Part shown: positions 1-8,298 of the stretch, piece after piece | How positions within the stretch are numbered: position 1 is the stretch's first letter | How the letters are laid out: each line of letters begins with the position of its first letter | Source of the DNA: JAICWP01 sp035252015 | Lineage (GTDB): Bacteria > Acidobacteriota > Terriglobia > Terriglobales > Acidobacteriaceae | Length of the DNA stretch: 64,000 bases | Assembly (NCBI GenBank): GCA_035252015.1 | Contig: DATFDP010000119.1 | Location: forward strand, 31,921-95,920 | Reading direction: 5' to 3' | Notes under the pieces: model-generated | The model's input: only the letters and a program-made list of their open reading frames with translations | Database searches by the model: none | What the model was told of the DNA's origin: nothing | Position numbers and translations under genes: made by a program

Positions 1-608
1 CCATGCACGAGGTGCCCGCGGCTCACGACCCGCGACTGCGCATCGAGCACGCCCAGGTGCTAACTCCGGAAGATATTCCTCGCTTCTCCAGGCTGGGCGT
101 GATTGCTTCCATGCAGCCCACCCACTGCACATCCGACAAGGCCTGGGCTGAGGCCCGTCTCGGGCCGCAGCGTATTAAGGGTGCTTACGCGTGGCGAGCC
201 ATCCTCAAAACCGGGGCACACCTGCCCTTGAGCTCGGACTTCCCGGGAGAAACTCTGAATCCGTTTTATGGAATCTATGCTGCCATCACCCGTCAGGATC
301 CCCAGGGCAATCCGCCAGGCGGCTGGTACCCGGAACAGCGGCTGACATTAGCGGAAACCTTGCGCGGCTATACGATTGAGGGCGCGTTTGCCGAATTTGA
401 CGAAGAGGATAAAGGAAGCATTGAAACGGGCAAATTTGCCGACTTTACAATTGTTGACCTGGATCCTACCAAGGTTGCGCCCAAGGATATCCTCAGCACC
501 AAGGTTTTAAAGACCATCGTTGGTGGCAAGCTTGTTTACGACGCAGCGGCCAGCCAAATCAGTACAAAGGCACATAACGGCACGCCGAAACCCGTGCACC
601 CTAAGTGA
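1..608 (+). CDS. YtcJ-type amidohydrolase, C-terminal part (5' end outside window)
   Basis: C-terminal ~200 residues of a metal-dependent amidohydrolase of the YtcJ/Amidohydro_3 type; the start and the N-terminal HxH metal motif lie left of the window. Counting from the first in-frame ATG at base 3, RIEHAQ (13-18) carries a His expected in the metal site and SSDF (77-80) the late metal-binding Asp. The tail has the usual closing strands of the family (KFADFTIVD, then VGGKLVYD). Such enzymes hydrolyse C-N bonds of small amides, often as exported or lipid-anchored proteins. The substrate cannot be told from this fragment. The reading frame is intact to the TGA at 606-608. Confidence 0.85.
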   Translation, partial: MHEVPAAHDPRLRIEHAQVLTPEDIPRFSRLGVIASMQPTHCTSDKAWAEARLGPQRIKGAYAWRAILKTGAHLPLSSDFPGETLNPFYGIYAAITRQDPQGNPPGGWYPEQRLTLAETLRGYTIEGAFAEFDEEDKGSIETGKFADFTIVDLDPTKVAPKDILSTKVLKTIVGGKLVYDAAASQISTKAHNGTPKPVHPK

Positions 609-745
609 ATCCTCAGGCATCCCGGAGCCCCGACCTTCCGCTGCTCTTCTTTCCCTAACTAAGTGATAGCAACAGCTATCAACTGTAAATATTGTAGTAC
701 CCCCGAAAAGAGCGTAGGGTCGGAATAAGAGTCGGAGTTCCTCCC

Positions 746-967
746 ATGCCCCGCCAACCTGTAAGCTGCCCCGTTTGCGGCAGACTCATCACCGAACCCT
801 TGCTTGAGAATTTCCACATCAGCGCGCAAGGCGACGGTATCGTGCACGATGTAAACGCAATGAAAGCTTTTCAGTGCGAGGAGGAGGGCCACATCTTCTT
901 TATCCGTGCCGCCGACCTCGACAGGGCGGCTGTCTACGCACTACCGCCTAAACTGAAACGCCTCTGA
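746..967 (+). CDS. small zinc-ribbon-like hypothetical protein
   Basis: 73-residue protein of unknown function. It begins with a Cys-Pro-Val-Cys knuckle (C8, C11) and has a second possible metal pair (C44 and H49), so a small zinc-binding fold is plausible. A GGAG sequence eight bases before the ATG supports this start. No membrane segment or signal is visible. It stands alone among other short genes. A 77-residue open frame on the opposite strand overlaps it, but lacks a comparable motif and ribosome site. Confidence 0.55.
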   Translation: MPRQPVSCPVCGRLITEPLLENFHISAQGDGIVHDVNAMKAFQCEEEGHIFFIRAADLDRAAVYALPPKLKRL

Positions 968-1426
968 CCGAAATCACAGATTCCTTTCCCAATTGGGCGC
1001 ATGCTTCGAAGGCCATCGCGAGCATGCAATGTCCAATAAAGTCAGCACGTCCCAAAATGGCTGTAGACCTGCCCTGGAGATAGCGGCGCAACGGACAGCG
1101 GCAAGAAATAACAGAACCCACCCCACTGGTCTCGAGATCGAAAAGGAAAACGGCGACAAGATGCCTTCGCGGCTCTCCAACAACAGCTCCGCTTGCGCGA
1201 AAACTCCGCGAACCTTCTCAGAAACTCATCCAGCCAAGTGCTCGTCCGCGGAAATTCCTGCGCGAGGCACTCAGCTTCTTTCAAAACCAGCAAAAGGTCG
1301 AGCGTGCCGCGCTCGTCGGGTACTGGAAGCTCAACGTCGAATCAGACTGAGGAAGAAACTCAGGCGATCCCCCGAGAACCGTAAGACAAACTCCCCACGC
1401 AAAAGAAAGGACGGCTACCATTTCAC
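968..1426. other. gene-poor stretch with a possible decayed small gene
   Basis: No convincing intact gene. The frame 1084-1350 (+) has no ATG, but its end reads like real protein (FLREALSFFQNQQKVERAAL, then VGYWKLNVESD and TGA). The preceding part reads better in another frame (DAFAALQQQLRLREN around 1159-1203). This would fit a short gene disrupted by a frameshift, or a chance pattern. Longer open frames here are rich in Ser/Arg/Thr and look like shadow translation. Confidence 0.3.
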
Positions 1427-1642
1427 ATGCTGCAGTGCTTCCAGCTTGAACACCCCGACAATGAAATGGTCCTGTGCGACAGGCCGAAATGCGAATCCAT
1501 CGCCGACTACCTCGAAGTTGAAGCAGATGGAACCGAACACCGCCTCTGCGCCTTTCACACGATGAGCGACAAGTACGCCTCGCGCCTGCAGACCCGTGCC
1601 CCCGATCCAAACACTCCCTACCGAGCGCTCCGCATCATCTGA
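1427..1642 (+). CDS. small Cys/His-rich hypothetical protein
   Basis: 71-residue protein, function unknown. C17-x4-C22 followed by C41-x2-H44 has the spacing of a small zinc-binding knuckle, and the middle is acidic (YLEVEADGTEH). The N-terminal residues before C17 are weakly conserved in character, so the start could be internal. No strong ribosome site is visible. It lies in a run of short soluble orphan genes (746-2291). A regulatory or protein-binding role would be a guess. Confidence 0.5.
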   Translation: MLQCFQLEHPDNEMVLCDRPKCESIADYLEVEADGTEHRLCAFHTMSDKYASRLQTRAPDPNTPYRALRII

Positions 1643-1889
1643 ACTCGTCATGGTATGCGTACCAGTTCAGGATTGGCATGAGCCAGTCCTGTTAGCGTAA
1701 AGACAGGTATAGGTTGGTTTTATAGATGGAAATTTTTGTGCGGCTTTTTGCCCCGAAGTTCTGGTGCATGGGCAAACTTGTTACCTCCGCGCAGGATCAG
1801 AGTAACTGCCGTCATCGTGACACCCTGACGCAGCACCGCCATAATATGCGTGGTGCAGTGCAACAACACTGCTCTCGGCGCGGTGAGAC

Positions 1890-2291
1890 ATGTCGCAAAT
1901 CGACGCAAGCGGGCCGCATGGGAGCAATCGCCTTCCGGGAGCCACAGAACATGCAGGCGACCTATGGCGCGATCCGCGACACCGCCGTCGCTTCCAACGG
2001 TACGAATTCAGCGGACGAGTGCTGGTGTCTAAAGGCGACCGCTCTAACTTGACGTGGGGTTTGTGCAGCGATTTGGGAGAGGGAGGCCTTGGAGCAACAA
2101 TCGTCGGGGAACTTGCTGCCGGGGACGCGGTCTGGCTTCATCTCACCTTTCCGGGCATAAACCGCTCAATCGACATTCGGGCCATCGTGAGATACCGGGA
2201 TCTTCACCACTGCGGCTTTGAGTTCCTCACCCTGAACGAAAGCCAGCAGCAAGCGATCCGCGAAAGCTGCCAGATTCACACTCGCCGGTAG
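1890..2291 (+). CDS. PilZ-domain protein
   Basis: 133-residue single-domain PilZ protein, expected to bind cyclic di-GMP and alter a partner protein. The arginine-rich N-terminal binding motif RHRRRFQRYEF spans residues 30-40. The second motif appears as DLGEGGLG (61-68), where the canonical D/NxSxxG Ser is replaced by Glu, so nucleotide affinity may be altered. A beta-barrel follows (AAGDAVWLHLTF, AIVRYRD, CGFEFLTL). The first ~28 residues look unstructured, so translation may really start further in. No adjacent flagellar, pilus or cellulose gene points to its target. Confidence 0.8.
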   Translation: MSQIDASGPHGSNRLPGATEHAGDLWRDPRHRRRFQRYEFSGRVLVSKGDRSNLTWGLCSDLGEGGLGATIVGELAAGDAVWLHLTFPGINRSIDIRAIVRYRDLHHCGFEFLTLNESQQQAIRESCQIHTRR

Positions 2292-2389
2292 ACTCAATAC
2301 ATCGTGGTACCTGAAGAGACGTCCTTGCAGAGCAAATATGACCTTACTGCCCAGAAACCGGGTGCAGCCTAAGTTCGCCGCTTGACGGC

Positions 2390-2411
2390 CTTGTGACCGG
2401 CTTGTGACCGG
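2390..2411. repeat. tandem 11-mer CTTGTGACCGG x2
   Basis: Two perfect adjacent copies of CTTGTGACCGG. An almost identical pair (21 of 22 bases) lies at 12416-12437, across the end of the LmbE-like gene. Function unknown. Confidence 0.7.
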
Positions 2412-2437
2412 AGCCCCCCCACGGGAGGACGTTCATC

Positions 2438-2499
2438 GGCCGCCAAACGACTACCCCGCCCTACGCCGCCTAGCATTGTGGTCGTTTCGGCGGGCTTTT
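2438..2499 (+). terminator. possible terminator with long stem
   Basis: Arms at about 2438-2453 and 2478-2494 pair (GCC, GCC and AAACGAC against GTCGTTT, GGC, GGG with small bulges), leaving a ~24-base GC-rich loop. TTTT then C-rich sequence follows. The short T run and large loop make it a weak intrinsic terminator for the PilZ transcript ending at 2291. Confidence 0.35.
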
Positions 2500-2553
2500 C
2501 CCCCCTTGCAGCGTATCGTGACACCGAGGAGTAGTTGGTCGCCGACGAGCTAA

Positions 2554-2619
2554 TCCGACTCTTAATCGGAGCCCAACGGATAGGACTATCCGAATAGATA
2601 GTTTTTATCCGATCGGATA
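2554..2619. promoter_or_regulatory. cluster of three TCCGA/TCGGA palindromes, probable operator
   Basis: Three inverted repeats share one half-site: TCCGA-N7-TCGGA (2554-2570), the perfect CGGATAG-GA-CTATCCG (2577-2592) and the perfect 14-mer TATCCGATCGGATA (2606-2619). Centres lie about 22 and 28 bases apart, as for cooperative binding of a dimeric repressor or activator. The nearest downstream gene begins at 2957; the bound protein is unknown. Confidence 0.55.
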
Positions 2620-2956
2620 GTACATGCTTGCTCCGAGGTGAGCCTTAAAAGCGCGAATCAAGTTAAGTACGAAAATCTCTCCACGGAACTGGGTGAATAA
2701 CTTGCATCCGCTGCCTGCCCCGACCTGTACTCCGCCGCGACGCATGGTAATCGGATTGCTCATCTCCATCGTGGTTCGATAGAAATGGCCAGTGCCAGTG
2801 CTTACATATCACACCCAGCTACCACGGGGTGAGTCGCGCGTCCTTATAGCACGAAAGCGGAGAGGGAAACTGAATCGTTTTGTGTCGACGTGAATCTTTA
2901 CTCTGTACGATTGATGTGATTGGTGGCACGGTATTGCGGCAACACAGGATTCGGGC

Positions 2957-3373
2957 ATGACTCGATTTAGCAATGCGAAAAGATTTTGGGGAGTTTCTGC
3001 CGGAGCGTTCCTCACAGTTCTGATTGTTTTCTTGTGCCCTGTAGAACCCGCTTCAGCAGCTGAGCTTCACACCTTAGACGCTTCTGTCGTAAGTTTTGGT
3101 CGGCCAGTGAAGGCCAATATACAGACCTTAGGACTCGGCGCCACGGTAAAGGTCACTACCGTGTTCGGTCACCGGCACTTCCGCGGATATATAACCAGGA
3201 TTGATGAGGATTCATTCGAAGTCACTGATCGGGCGACACTGTCGCCTAATACGTTTCAGTATTGGACGGTGAATCAGGTTACGGGTCGGCGGCTTCCTGT
3301 ACCCGCTAACCGTACGAGACCAGGCGTAACAGCTTTATTCCACGCGATATCGAGATTGGGTTTTGGTCCATAG
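2957..3373 (+). CDS. exported hypothetical protein
   Basis: 138 residues with a clear Sec signal peptide: basic start, hydrophobic core GAFLTVLIVFLC, cleavage probably after the EPASA near residue 34. The mature part is small, beta-rich and without Cys. It includes a VKVTTVFGHRHFRGYITRID-type stretch seen in small envelope proteins of acidobacteria whose role is unknown. No enzyme motif is present. It is preceded by the operator-like palindrome cluster 340-400 bases upstream and has no operon partner. Confidence 0.65.
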   Translation: MTRFSNAKRFWGVSAGAFLTVLIVFLCPVEPASAAELHTLDASVVSFGRPVKANIQTLGLGATVKVTTVFGHRHFRGYITRIDEDSFEVTDRATLSPNTFQYWTVNQVTGRRLPVPANRTRPGVTALFHAISRLGFGP

Positions 3374-3613
3374 CAATCTGCTATTTTCAGCGGCAGCGAC
3401 CGCAAAAAGCCAGCGCCTCAGAAGCCCCTCCGAATTACTCTCGCGCCTCGCGCCCCTACACTGACCAAGAATAGGATTTGTTTCGGCGGGTATCTTCCCT
3501 CTTGCCAATACATAACCGGAAGAGGTTCGCTGACCCGACCGGGAGGTCGCTTCAGCAGTTGCTGGCATCACGATAGCATTGGTCTATAGCCCGACCTGCG
3601 CAACTAAAAATCA

Positions 3614-4144
3614 CTAAGCAAGCTCGCGCCGAAGATATCCCGCCACGTCGCTGACAAAGCGATGCACCGATACCTCTGCGATGCGGTGGCCGACAATCGC
3701 GTTCATGGTCTTCCCCACGGTGCCAAACGGAGGCCTATAAACGCCGGAGAAGTCCAACTGTGTTTCCGTCGCAGTCAGCGGATAAACGAAAAGTTCGCCT
3801 TTCATGAGCGGGAATAACCGCGGCATTTTTGCGGCTTCCCATTCGAGTGTCAGCTTCGTGCTGGGCATTGAAGCGGAACTGCCGGCTTTTTCATCAACAT
3901 TCTTGACCCCAATCTTGATATCGGTCTTGACGCCGATTCCAGCAAAATCCACGCGCAGTTCAGCCGCTACCGACTCTGCTCGGGACGCGGCAGTCTTCGT
4001 AGCGGCCTGGAACACGATAAGAGCGTCCTGCTTCAACGCATCGCGAACACGTTCATAGGGGTGGTTCACGTAGTCATAGCAGCGAATCTTGCGCCCTTTG
4101 TCCTTCAATTTGGCTCCAGTTAATTCGACAAGCCATCGAACCAC
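3614..4144 (-). CDS. SRPBCC-like hypothetical protein
   Basis: 176 residues, soluble, function unknown. The pattern of an N-terminal strand and helix (HPYERVRDALKQDALIVFQAAT), a middle of antiparallel strands ending in LFVYPLTATETQLDFSGVY, and a long C-terminal helix resembles the SRPBCC/START-like helix-grip fold, which binds lipids or aromatics. This is inferred from the secondary-structure pattern, not a recognised signature. It is transcribed toward the exported protein at 2957 and is not in an operon. Confidence 0.6.
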   Translation of the reverse strand: MVRWLVELTGAKLKDKGRKIRCYDYVNHPYERVRDALKQDALIVFQAATKTAASRAESVAAELRVDFAGIGVKTDIKIGVKNVDEKAGSSASMPSTKLTLEWEAAKMPRLFPLMKGELFVYPLTATETQLDFSGVYRPPFGTVGKTMNAIVGHRIAEVSVHRFVSDVAGYLRRELA

Positions 4145-4340
4145 GCCACTTTACCACAGCACGTATCGAAGAGTTCTTGCCTGCACTGCTAAGGCGCATA
4201 TGCCCCCCATTCACCCTTCTCCATCTGGAGGGTCCAGTTTTAACACTGATGTCGGGTTTGCCTGTATGATGACAACCGCCTGCAACCCCGGACGCGGGGC
4301 TTGACCGCAAGCGAGTAAGGTGCGTGAGTGAGGAGGCCCG

Positions 4341-5120
4341 ATGTCTCACATTGACGTCCCATTGTCGCGCTCCGGGTTTGGACAGACGAAACGCGCAGAC
4401 CACTGGTGGGTACAACCGCTGGCTGTGTTTCTTGGACTGTCAGCATTTATTGTTTATGCGACGTGGGCTGCCTTCCAGGGACAGCACTTCCGGTTCGGCC
4501 CATATCTCTCACCGTTTTATTCTCCGGAATTGTTTGGCGTCGCCAATGAGGGTTGGTTTGGTTCCACGCCAGTCTGGATGCCGGCTTGGGTGACGGCAGC
4601 GATGCTCATCCTTTGGGCGCCGGGCGGCTTTCGAGTGACGTGCTACTACTATCGCGGCGCGTACTACAAAGCCTTCTGGGCCGACCCTCCTTCCTGCACC
4701 GTAGGCGAGCCCCGGAAAAGATATCTCGGCGAGCGCTCCTTTCCGTTGATCCTGCAGAATATCCACCGTTATTTTCTTTATCTGGCCTTGATATTTCTAG
4801 TCATTCTGGCGCGCGATGTGTGGAACGCCTTCTGGTTCAACGGAAAGTTTGGCATGGGTCTCGGCACTCTGGTTCTGTTGGCAAATTTCGTGCTACTCAG
4901 CTGCTATACCTTCAGTTGCCACTCGCTTCGTCATTTGGTCGGCGGTCTTCGCGATCGTTTGGCCGGTAACCCGGTCCGTAGGCGAGTCTACGACTGTGTG
5001 AGTTGTCTAAACCGCCGTCACATGCTGTTTGCCTGGTGCAGTCTTTTCATGGTCGCGTTTGCCGACCTTTATGTCCGATTGTGCTCGATGGGTGTGTGGA
5101 GCGACTGGAGGATCGTTTAG
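4341..5120 (+). CDS. sdhC: succinate dehydrogenase membrane anchor, cytochrome b type
   Basis: 259-residue membrane subunit that anchors succinate dehydrogenase and passes electrons to quinone. Five hydrophobic helices are visible (about 25-47, 80-103, 142-165, 172-200, 226-250), as in single-subunit type B anchors that carry two b hemes. Candidate heme ligands are the His in QNIHRYF, two in SCHSLRHL and one in NRRHMLF. GAGGAGG precedes the ATG. The TAG stop shares its last base with the GTG start of sdhA, so the genes are translationally coupled. Identity rests on topology and context; sequence similarity to textbook SdhC is low. Confidence 0.8.
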   Translation: MSHIDVPLSRSGFGQTKRADHWWVQPLAVFLGLSAFIVYATWAAFQGQHFRFGPYLSPFYSPELFGVANEGWFGSTPVWMPAWVTAAMLILWAPGGFRVTCYYYRGAYYKAFWADPPSCTVGEPRKRYLGERSFPLILQNIHRYFLYLALIFLVILARDVWNAFWFNGKFGMGLGTLVLLANFVLLSCYTFSCHSLRHLVGGLRDRLAGNPVRRRVYDCVSCLNRRHMLFAWCSLFMVAFADLYVRLCSMGVWSDWRIV

Positions 5121-6931
5121 TGGCCGAATACGTCACCCATGAACACGACGTTCTCATCATTGGGGCGGGGGGCGCCGGCCTGCGTGCTGCAGTTGAAGCT
5201 TCGGCGGCTGGGGTAAAGGTTGCTTTGATTTCAAAATCCCTCCTGGGCAAAGCGCATACCGTCATGGCTGAGGGTGGCATCGCCGCGGCCATGGGTAACG
5301 TGGACGATCGCGATAATTGGCGCGTTCACTTTGCAGACACGATGCGTGGCGGCCAGTATCTGAGTAACTGGCGGATGGCAGAGCTGCATGCCAAAGAATC
5401 CCCGGCACGCGTCCGCGAATTGGAAGCATGGGGTGCTCTTTTCGATCGCACACGGGATGGACGGATCCTGCAGCGTAATTTCGGCGGTCATCGGTATCCG
5501 CGACTGGCACATGTCGGCGACCGCACAGGGCTGGAGATGATCCGCACGTTGCAAGATCACGGAATACATCTCGGTCTCGACGTATTCATGGAACACACAA
5601 TCGTCAGACTGCTGAAAGACGGCGAGCGTATCGCAGGTGCGTTTGGATATGACCGCGAGCGCGGACGATTTCACCTGTTTCGTGCCAAGGCGGTGGTTCT
5701 AGCCACGGGAGGAATTGGAAGGGCGTACAAAATCACCAGTAACAGCTGGGAATACACGGGGGACGGCCATTCGCTGGCGTTTCACGCGGGCGCTGCTCTC
5801 ATGGATATGGAATTTGTACAGTTCCATCCGACGGGGATGATCTGGCCACCAAGTGTGCGCGGCATCCTGGTCACGGAAGGAGTGCGCGGCGAGGGAGGAG
5901 TGCTTCGTAACCGAAACGGCGAGCGATTCATGTTCAGAGATATTCCTCCCCTCTACGCGGCCCAGACCGCCCAGTCCGAGGAGGAAGGCTGGCGGTACAC
6001 CCAGGGCGACAAGGAAGCGAAACGACCTCCCGAACTGCTGACTCGCGACCATGTCGCCCGCTGCATCCGGCGAGAAGTGCGGGAGGGACGCGGCAGCCCT
6101 CACGGTGGTGTATTCCTCGATATTGCATGGATCAAGGAAAAAATTCCAAATGCTGCCGAACACATCAAAAAAAAGCTGCCCAGCATGTATCACCAGTTCA
6201 AGCAGCTTGCCGACATCGACATTACGCAGGAACCTATGGAGGTGGGGCCCACAACACACTACATGATGGGAGGCGTCCGGGTTGACGCCGATTCCCAAAT
6301 GTCAGACGTTCCTGGATTGTTTGCCGCAGGGGAATGTGCCGCAGGTTTGCATGGAGCCAACCGGCTGGGTGGGAATTCTCTTTCCGATCTTTTGGTTTTC
6401 GGCCAGCGTGCTGGAGAATACGCCGCGGCCTTCGCCAAGGAACGCTGTTTAGGCAATGTCGACAATGGTGAACTTAAATCAGCGGAAACATGGGCTTTGC
6501 AACCGTTCGAGTGCAAGAATTCTGGAAATCCATATGCCATACAACATACGTTGCAAGATGTAATGCAGGAACTGGTGGGGATCGTCCGGCAGGAGCAGGA
6601 GATGTTGCAAGCCCTCGATCGCATTCGCGAACTTAAGATTGCCAGCGAGCGGGTCAGTGTTGACGGAAATCGAGAATACAACGCGGGCTGGCATACTGCG
6701 CTCGACCTGTACCATCTCCTCACAGTCTCAGAGATTGTGGCTCGAGCTGCTCTGGAGCGGAAAGAAAGCCGTGGTGCTCACTTCCGCGATGACTTTCCGG
6801 AGAAGAATAACCAGTTTGGCGCGTTCAACATCGTTGTGCGAAAGGGGGTCGACGGCGCAATGCGGTTCTCTCGCGAACCTATACCGTCCATGCGATCGGA
6901 CCTGCAGCAAATCATCGAGGAGATGAAGTAA
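5120..6931 (+). CDS. sdhA: succinate dehydrogenase flavoprotein subunit
   Basis: 603-residue flavoprotein oxidising succinate to fumarate with covalent FAD. The Rossmann motif GAGGAG lies at 15-20, HPTG at about 236-239, the catalytic Arg in REVREGRGSPHGG, and the FAD-closing segment AAGECAAGLHGANRLGGNSL near 410-425. The start chosen is GTG at 5120, overlapping the anchor stop as TAGTG with GGAGGA just upstream. An open frame extends back to 5003, but that part is anchor sequence read in another frame. It overlaps sdhB by one base (TAATG). Complex II of the TCA cycle and respiratory chain. Confidence 0.95.
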   Translation: MAEYVTHEHDVLIIGAGGAGLRAAVEASAAGVKVALISKSLLGKAHTVMAEGGIAAAMGNVDDRDNWRVHFADTMRGGQYLSNWRMAELHAKESPARVRELEAWGALFDRTRDGRILQRNFGGHRYPRLAHVGDRTGLEMIRTLQDHGIHLGLDVFMEHTIVRLLKDGERIAGAFGYDRERGRFHLFRAKAVVLATGGIGRAYKITSNSWEYTGDGHSLAFHAGAALMDMEFVQFHPTGMIWPPSVRGILVTEGVRGEGGVLRNRNGERFMFRDIPPLYAAQTAQSEEEGWRYTQGDKEAKRPPELLTRDHVARCIRREVREGRGSPHGGVFLDIAWIKEKIPNAAEHIKKKLPSMYHQFKQLADIDITQEPMEVGPTTHYMMGGVRVDADSQMSDVPGLFAAGECAAGLHGANRLGGNSLSDLLVFGQRAGEYAAAFAKERCLGNVDNGELKSAETWALQPFECKNSGNPYAIQHTLQDVMQELVGIVRQEQEMLQALDRIRELKIASERVSVDGNREYNAGWHTALDLYHLLTVSEIVARAALERKESRGAHFRDDFPEKNNQFGAFNIVVRKGVDGAMRFSREPIPSMRSDLQQIIEEMK

Positions 6932-7680
6932 TGGCGAAGGCGACTTTTCGAATCTGGCGCGGAGAGAAAGGCCAGGGACAATTTCGCGACTATGCCGCCG
7001 AAGTTGCAGCCGGCATGGTGGTCCTCGACGTCGTTCATCAGATCCAGGCGGAACAGGCCGGCGATCTTGCTGTTCGCTGGAACTGCAAGGCGGGAAGATG
7101 CGGCTCCTGCTCGGCGGAAATAAATGGAATGCCGAAATTAATGTGCATGACGCGGCTGAATGCGCTCGCTCTCGATAAGCCGGTCACCCTCGAACCGATG
7201 AAGGCGTTTCCACACATCAAAGACCTCGTCACGGACGTCTCATGGAACTATAAGGTGAAACAGCGCATCCCCAAGTTTAAGCCGCGTTCTCCCGACGCTC
7301 CGGACGGCACGTGGCGCATCGCCCAGGAGGATGTCGAACGAGTGCAGGAATTTCGCAAGTGCATCGAGTGTTATCTTTGCCAGGATGTTTGCCACGTATT
7401 GCGTGAGCATCACATGCAGGAACAGTTCATTGGTCCACGATTTCTCGTTCATGTGGCGGCCTTGGAAATGCACCCTCTGGACGTGGGAGATCGATTGCGA
7501 GACTTGAGGACGCAATTCGGCATCGGATTGTGCAATATCACAAAATGTTGCACCAAGGTTTGTCCGGAAGGAATCACCATCACCGACAACGCCATCATTC
7601 CGCTTAAGGAGCGCGTTGTCGATCGCTTCTTCGACCCGCTCTCAAAGTTGTTCCGAGTTTTCACCGGCAGGACAGCATAG
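6931..7680 (+). CDS. sdhB: succinate dehydrogenase iron-sulfur subunit
   Basis: 249-residue electron-transfer subunit. The N-terminal ferredoxin domain has the 2Fe-2S ligands in CKAGRCGSCSAEI (about 52-64) and a later Cys in MCMTRL. The C-terminal domain has CIECYLCQDVC and CNITKCCTKVCP for the 4Fe-4S and 3Fe-4S clusters. Length and order match the family. Its ATG overlaps the sdhA stop. A gap of nine bases with AGGAG separates it from the next gene, so all four genes probably form one transcript. Confidence 0.95.
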   Translation: MAKATFRIWRGEKGQGQFRDYAAEVAAGMVVLDVVHQIQAEQAGDLAVRWNCKAGRCGSCSAEINGMPKLMCMTRLNALALDKPVTLEPMKAFPHIKDLVTDVSWNYKVKQRIPKFKPRSPDAPDGTWRIAQEDVERVQEFRKCIECYLCQDVCHVLREHHMQEQFIGPRFLVHVAALEMHPLDVGDRLRDLRTQFGIGLCNITKCCTKVCPEGITITDNAIIPLKERVVDRFFDPLSKLFRVFTGRTA

Positions 7681-7689
7681 GAGATTTTT

Positions 7690-8220
7690 ATGCAATTCGA
7701 ACTGAAGTCCATTTCCGTACAGAGCATCCCCGAAGCCTTGGCGAAGGTGGAGCGCTATCGGCTCTTGAATGAACCCAGTCTCGCTGAAAGCATTTGCCTC
7801 GATATCCTAGCTATCGTGCCCGACCACCAGCAGGCGCTAATCTCGCTGCTTCTTGCGCGCACCGATCAATTTCACGCGCACTTACCTGCCAAAGCAGCTC
7901 ATGAGGTCCTCGCCAGAATTCAGGGGGACTACGAACAAGCGTACTACGCCGGTATCATATGGGAGCGTCTGGGGCATAATCGGATTCGCCAGGGAGGCAG
8001 TGGCGGAGGTGCATCAGCATATCATGCTCTGCGAGAAGCGATGGCTCACTATGAGACAGCTATCAATTTGGCTTCGCCTGGAAACGATGATGCCATTCTA
8101 CGGTGGAATACCTGCGCGCGCGTGATTATGCAGTACCCGGAAGTCCGCCCATTGCCCGATGAAGACCCTGCGCAGACGTGGGTGCGAGACGAAGCCGGAT
8201 CGAGAATTGCAGATGCTTAG
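7690..8220 (+). CDS. helical-repeat (TPR-like) protein in sdh operon
   Basis: 176 residues, almost entirely helical, with TPR-like spacing (RYRLLNEPSLAESICLDIL, ILAIVPDHQQALISLLLAR, then AMAHYETAINLASPGNDDAI). A glycine loop RQGGSGGGASAYH (about 101-113) interrupts it. No catalytic motif or signal peptide is visible. AGGAGA just after the sdhB stop indicates co-translation. A role in assembly or regulation of complex II is an inference from position alone; it is not one of the known SdhE/SdhAF factors. Confidence 0.7.
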   Translation: MQFELKSISVQSIPEALAKVERYRLLNEPSLAESICLDILAIVPDHQQALISLLLARTDQFHAHLPAKAAHEVLARIQGDYEQAYYAGIIWERLGHNRIRQGGSGGGASAYHALREAMAHYETAINLASPGNDDAILRWNTCARVIMQYPEVRPLPDEDPAQTWVRDEAGSRIADA

Positions 8221-8298
8221 TGGCGAAGCAATATGCAGGGGACGTCCTGTCGGCCCGAATGTGATACCCGAGACGCTGCGAGTCCACGGTGTTCAAAC

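Larger units (their letters stand above)
2292..2956. other. 665-bp intergenic region rich in inverted repeats
   Basis: No gene supported. The region holds an 11-base direct repeat (2390-2411), a long imperfect hairpin followed by a short T run (2438-2499) and a cluster of three TCCGA/TCGGA inverted repeats (2554-2619). The sequence is less GC-rich after 2550. The exported-protein gene at 2957 follows. These signals look regulatory and are annotated separately. Confidence 0.6.

Noticed and set aside
993..1565. 190-codon plus-strand open frame
   Set aside because: Composition dominated by Ser, Arg, Thr and Lys with no structure; it overlaps the better-supported small ORF at 1427.
2744..2782. 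12-codon hydrophobic mini-ORF as a leader peptide
   Set aside because: No ribosome site and no attenuator-like hairpins in register; likely chance.
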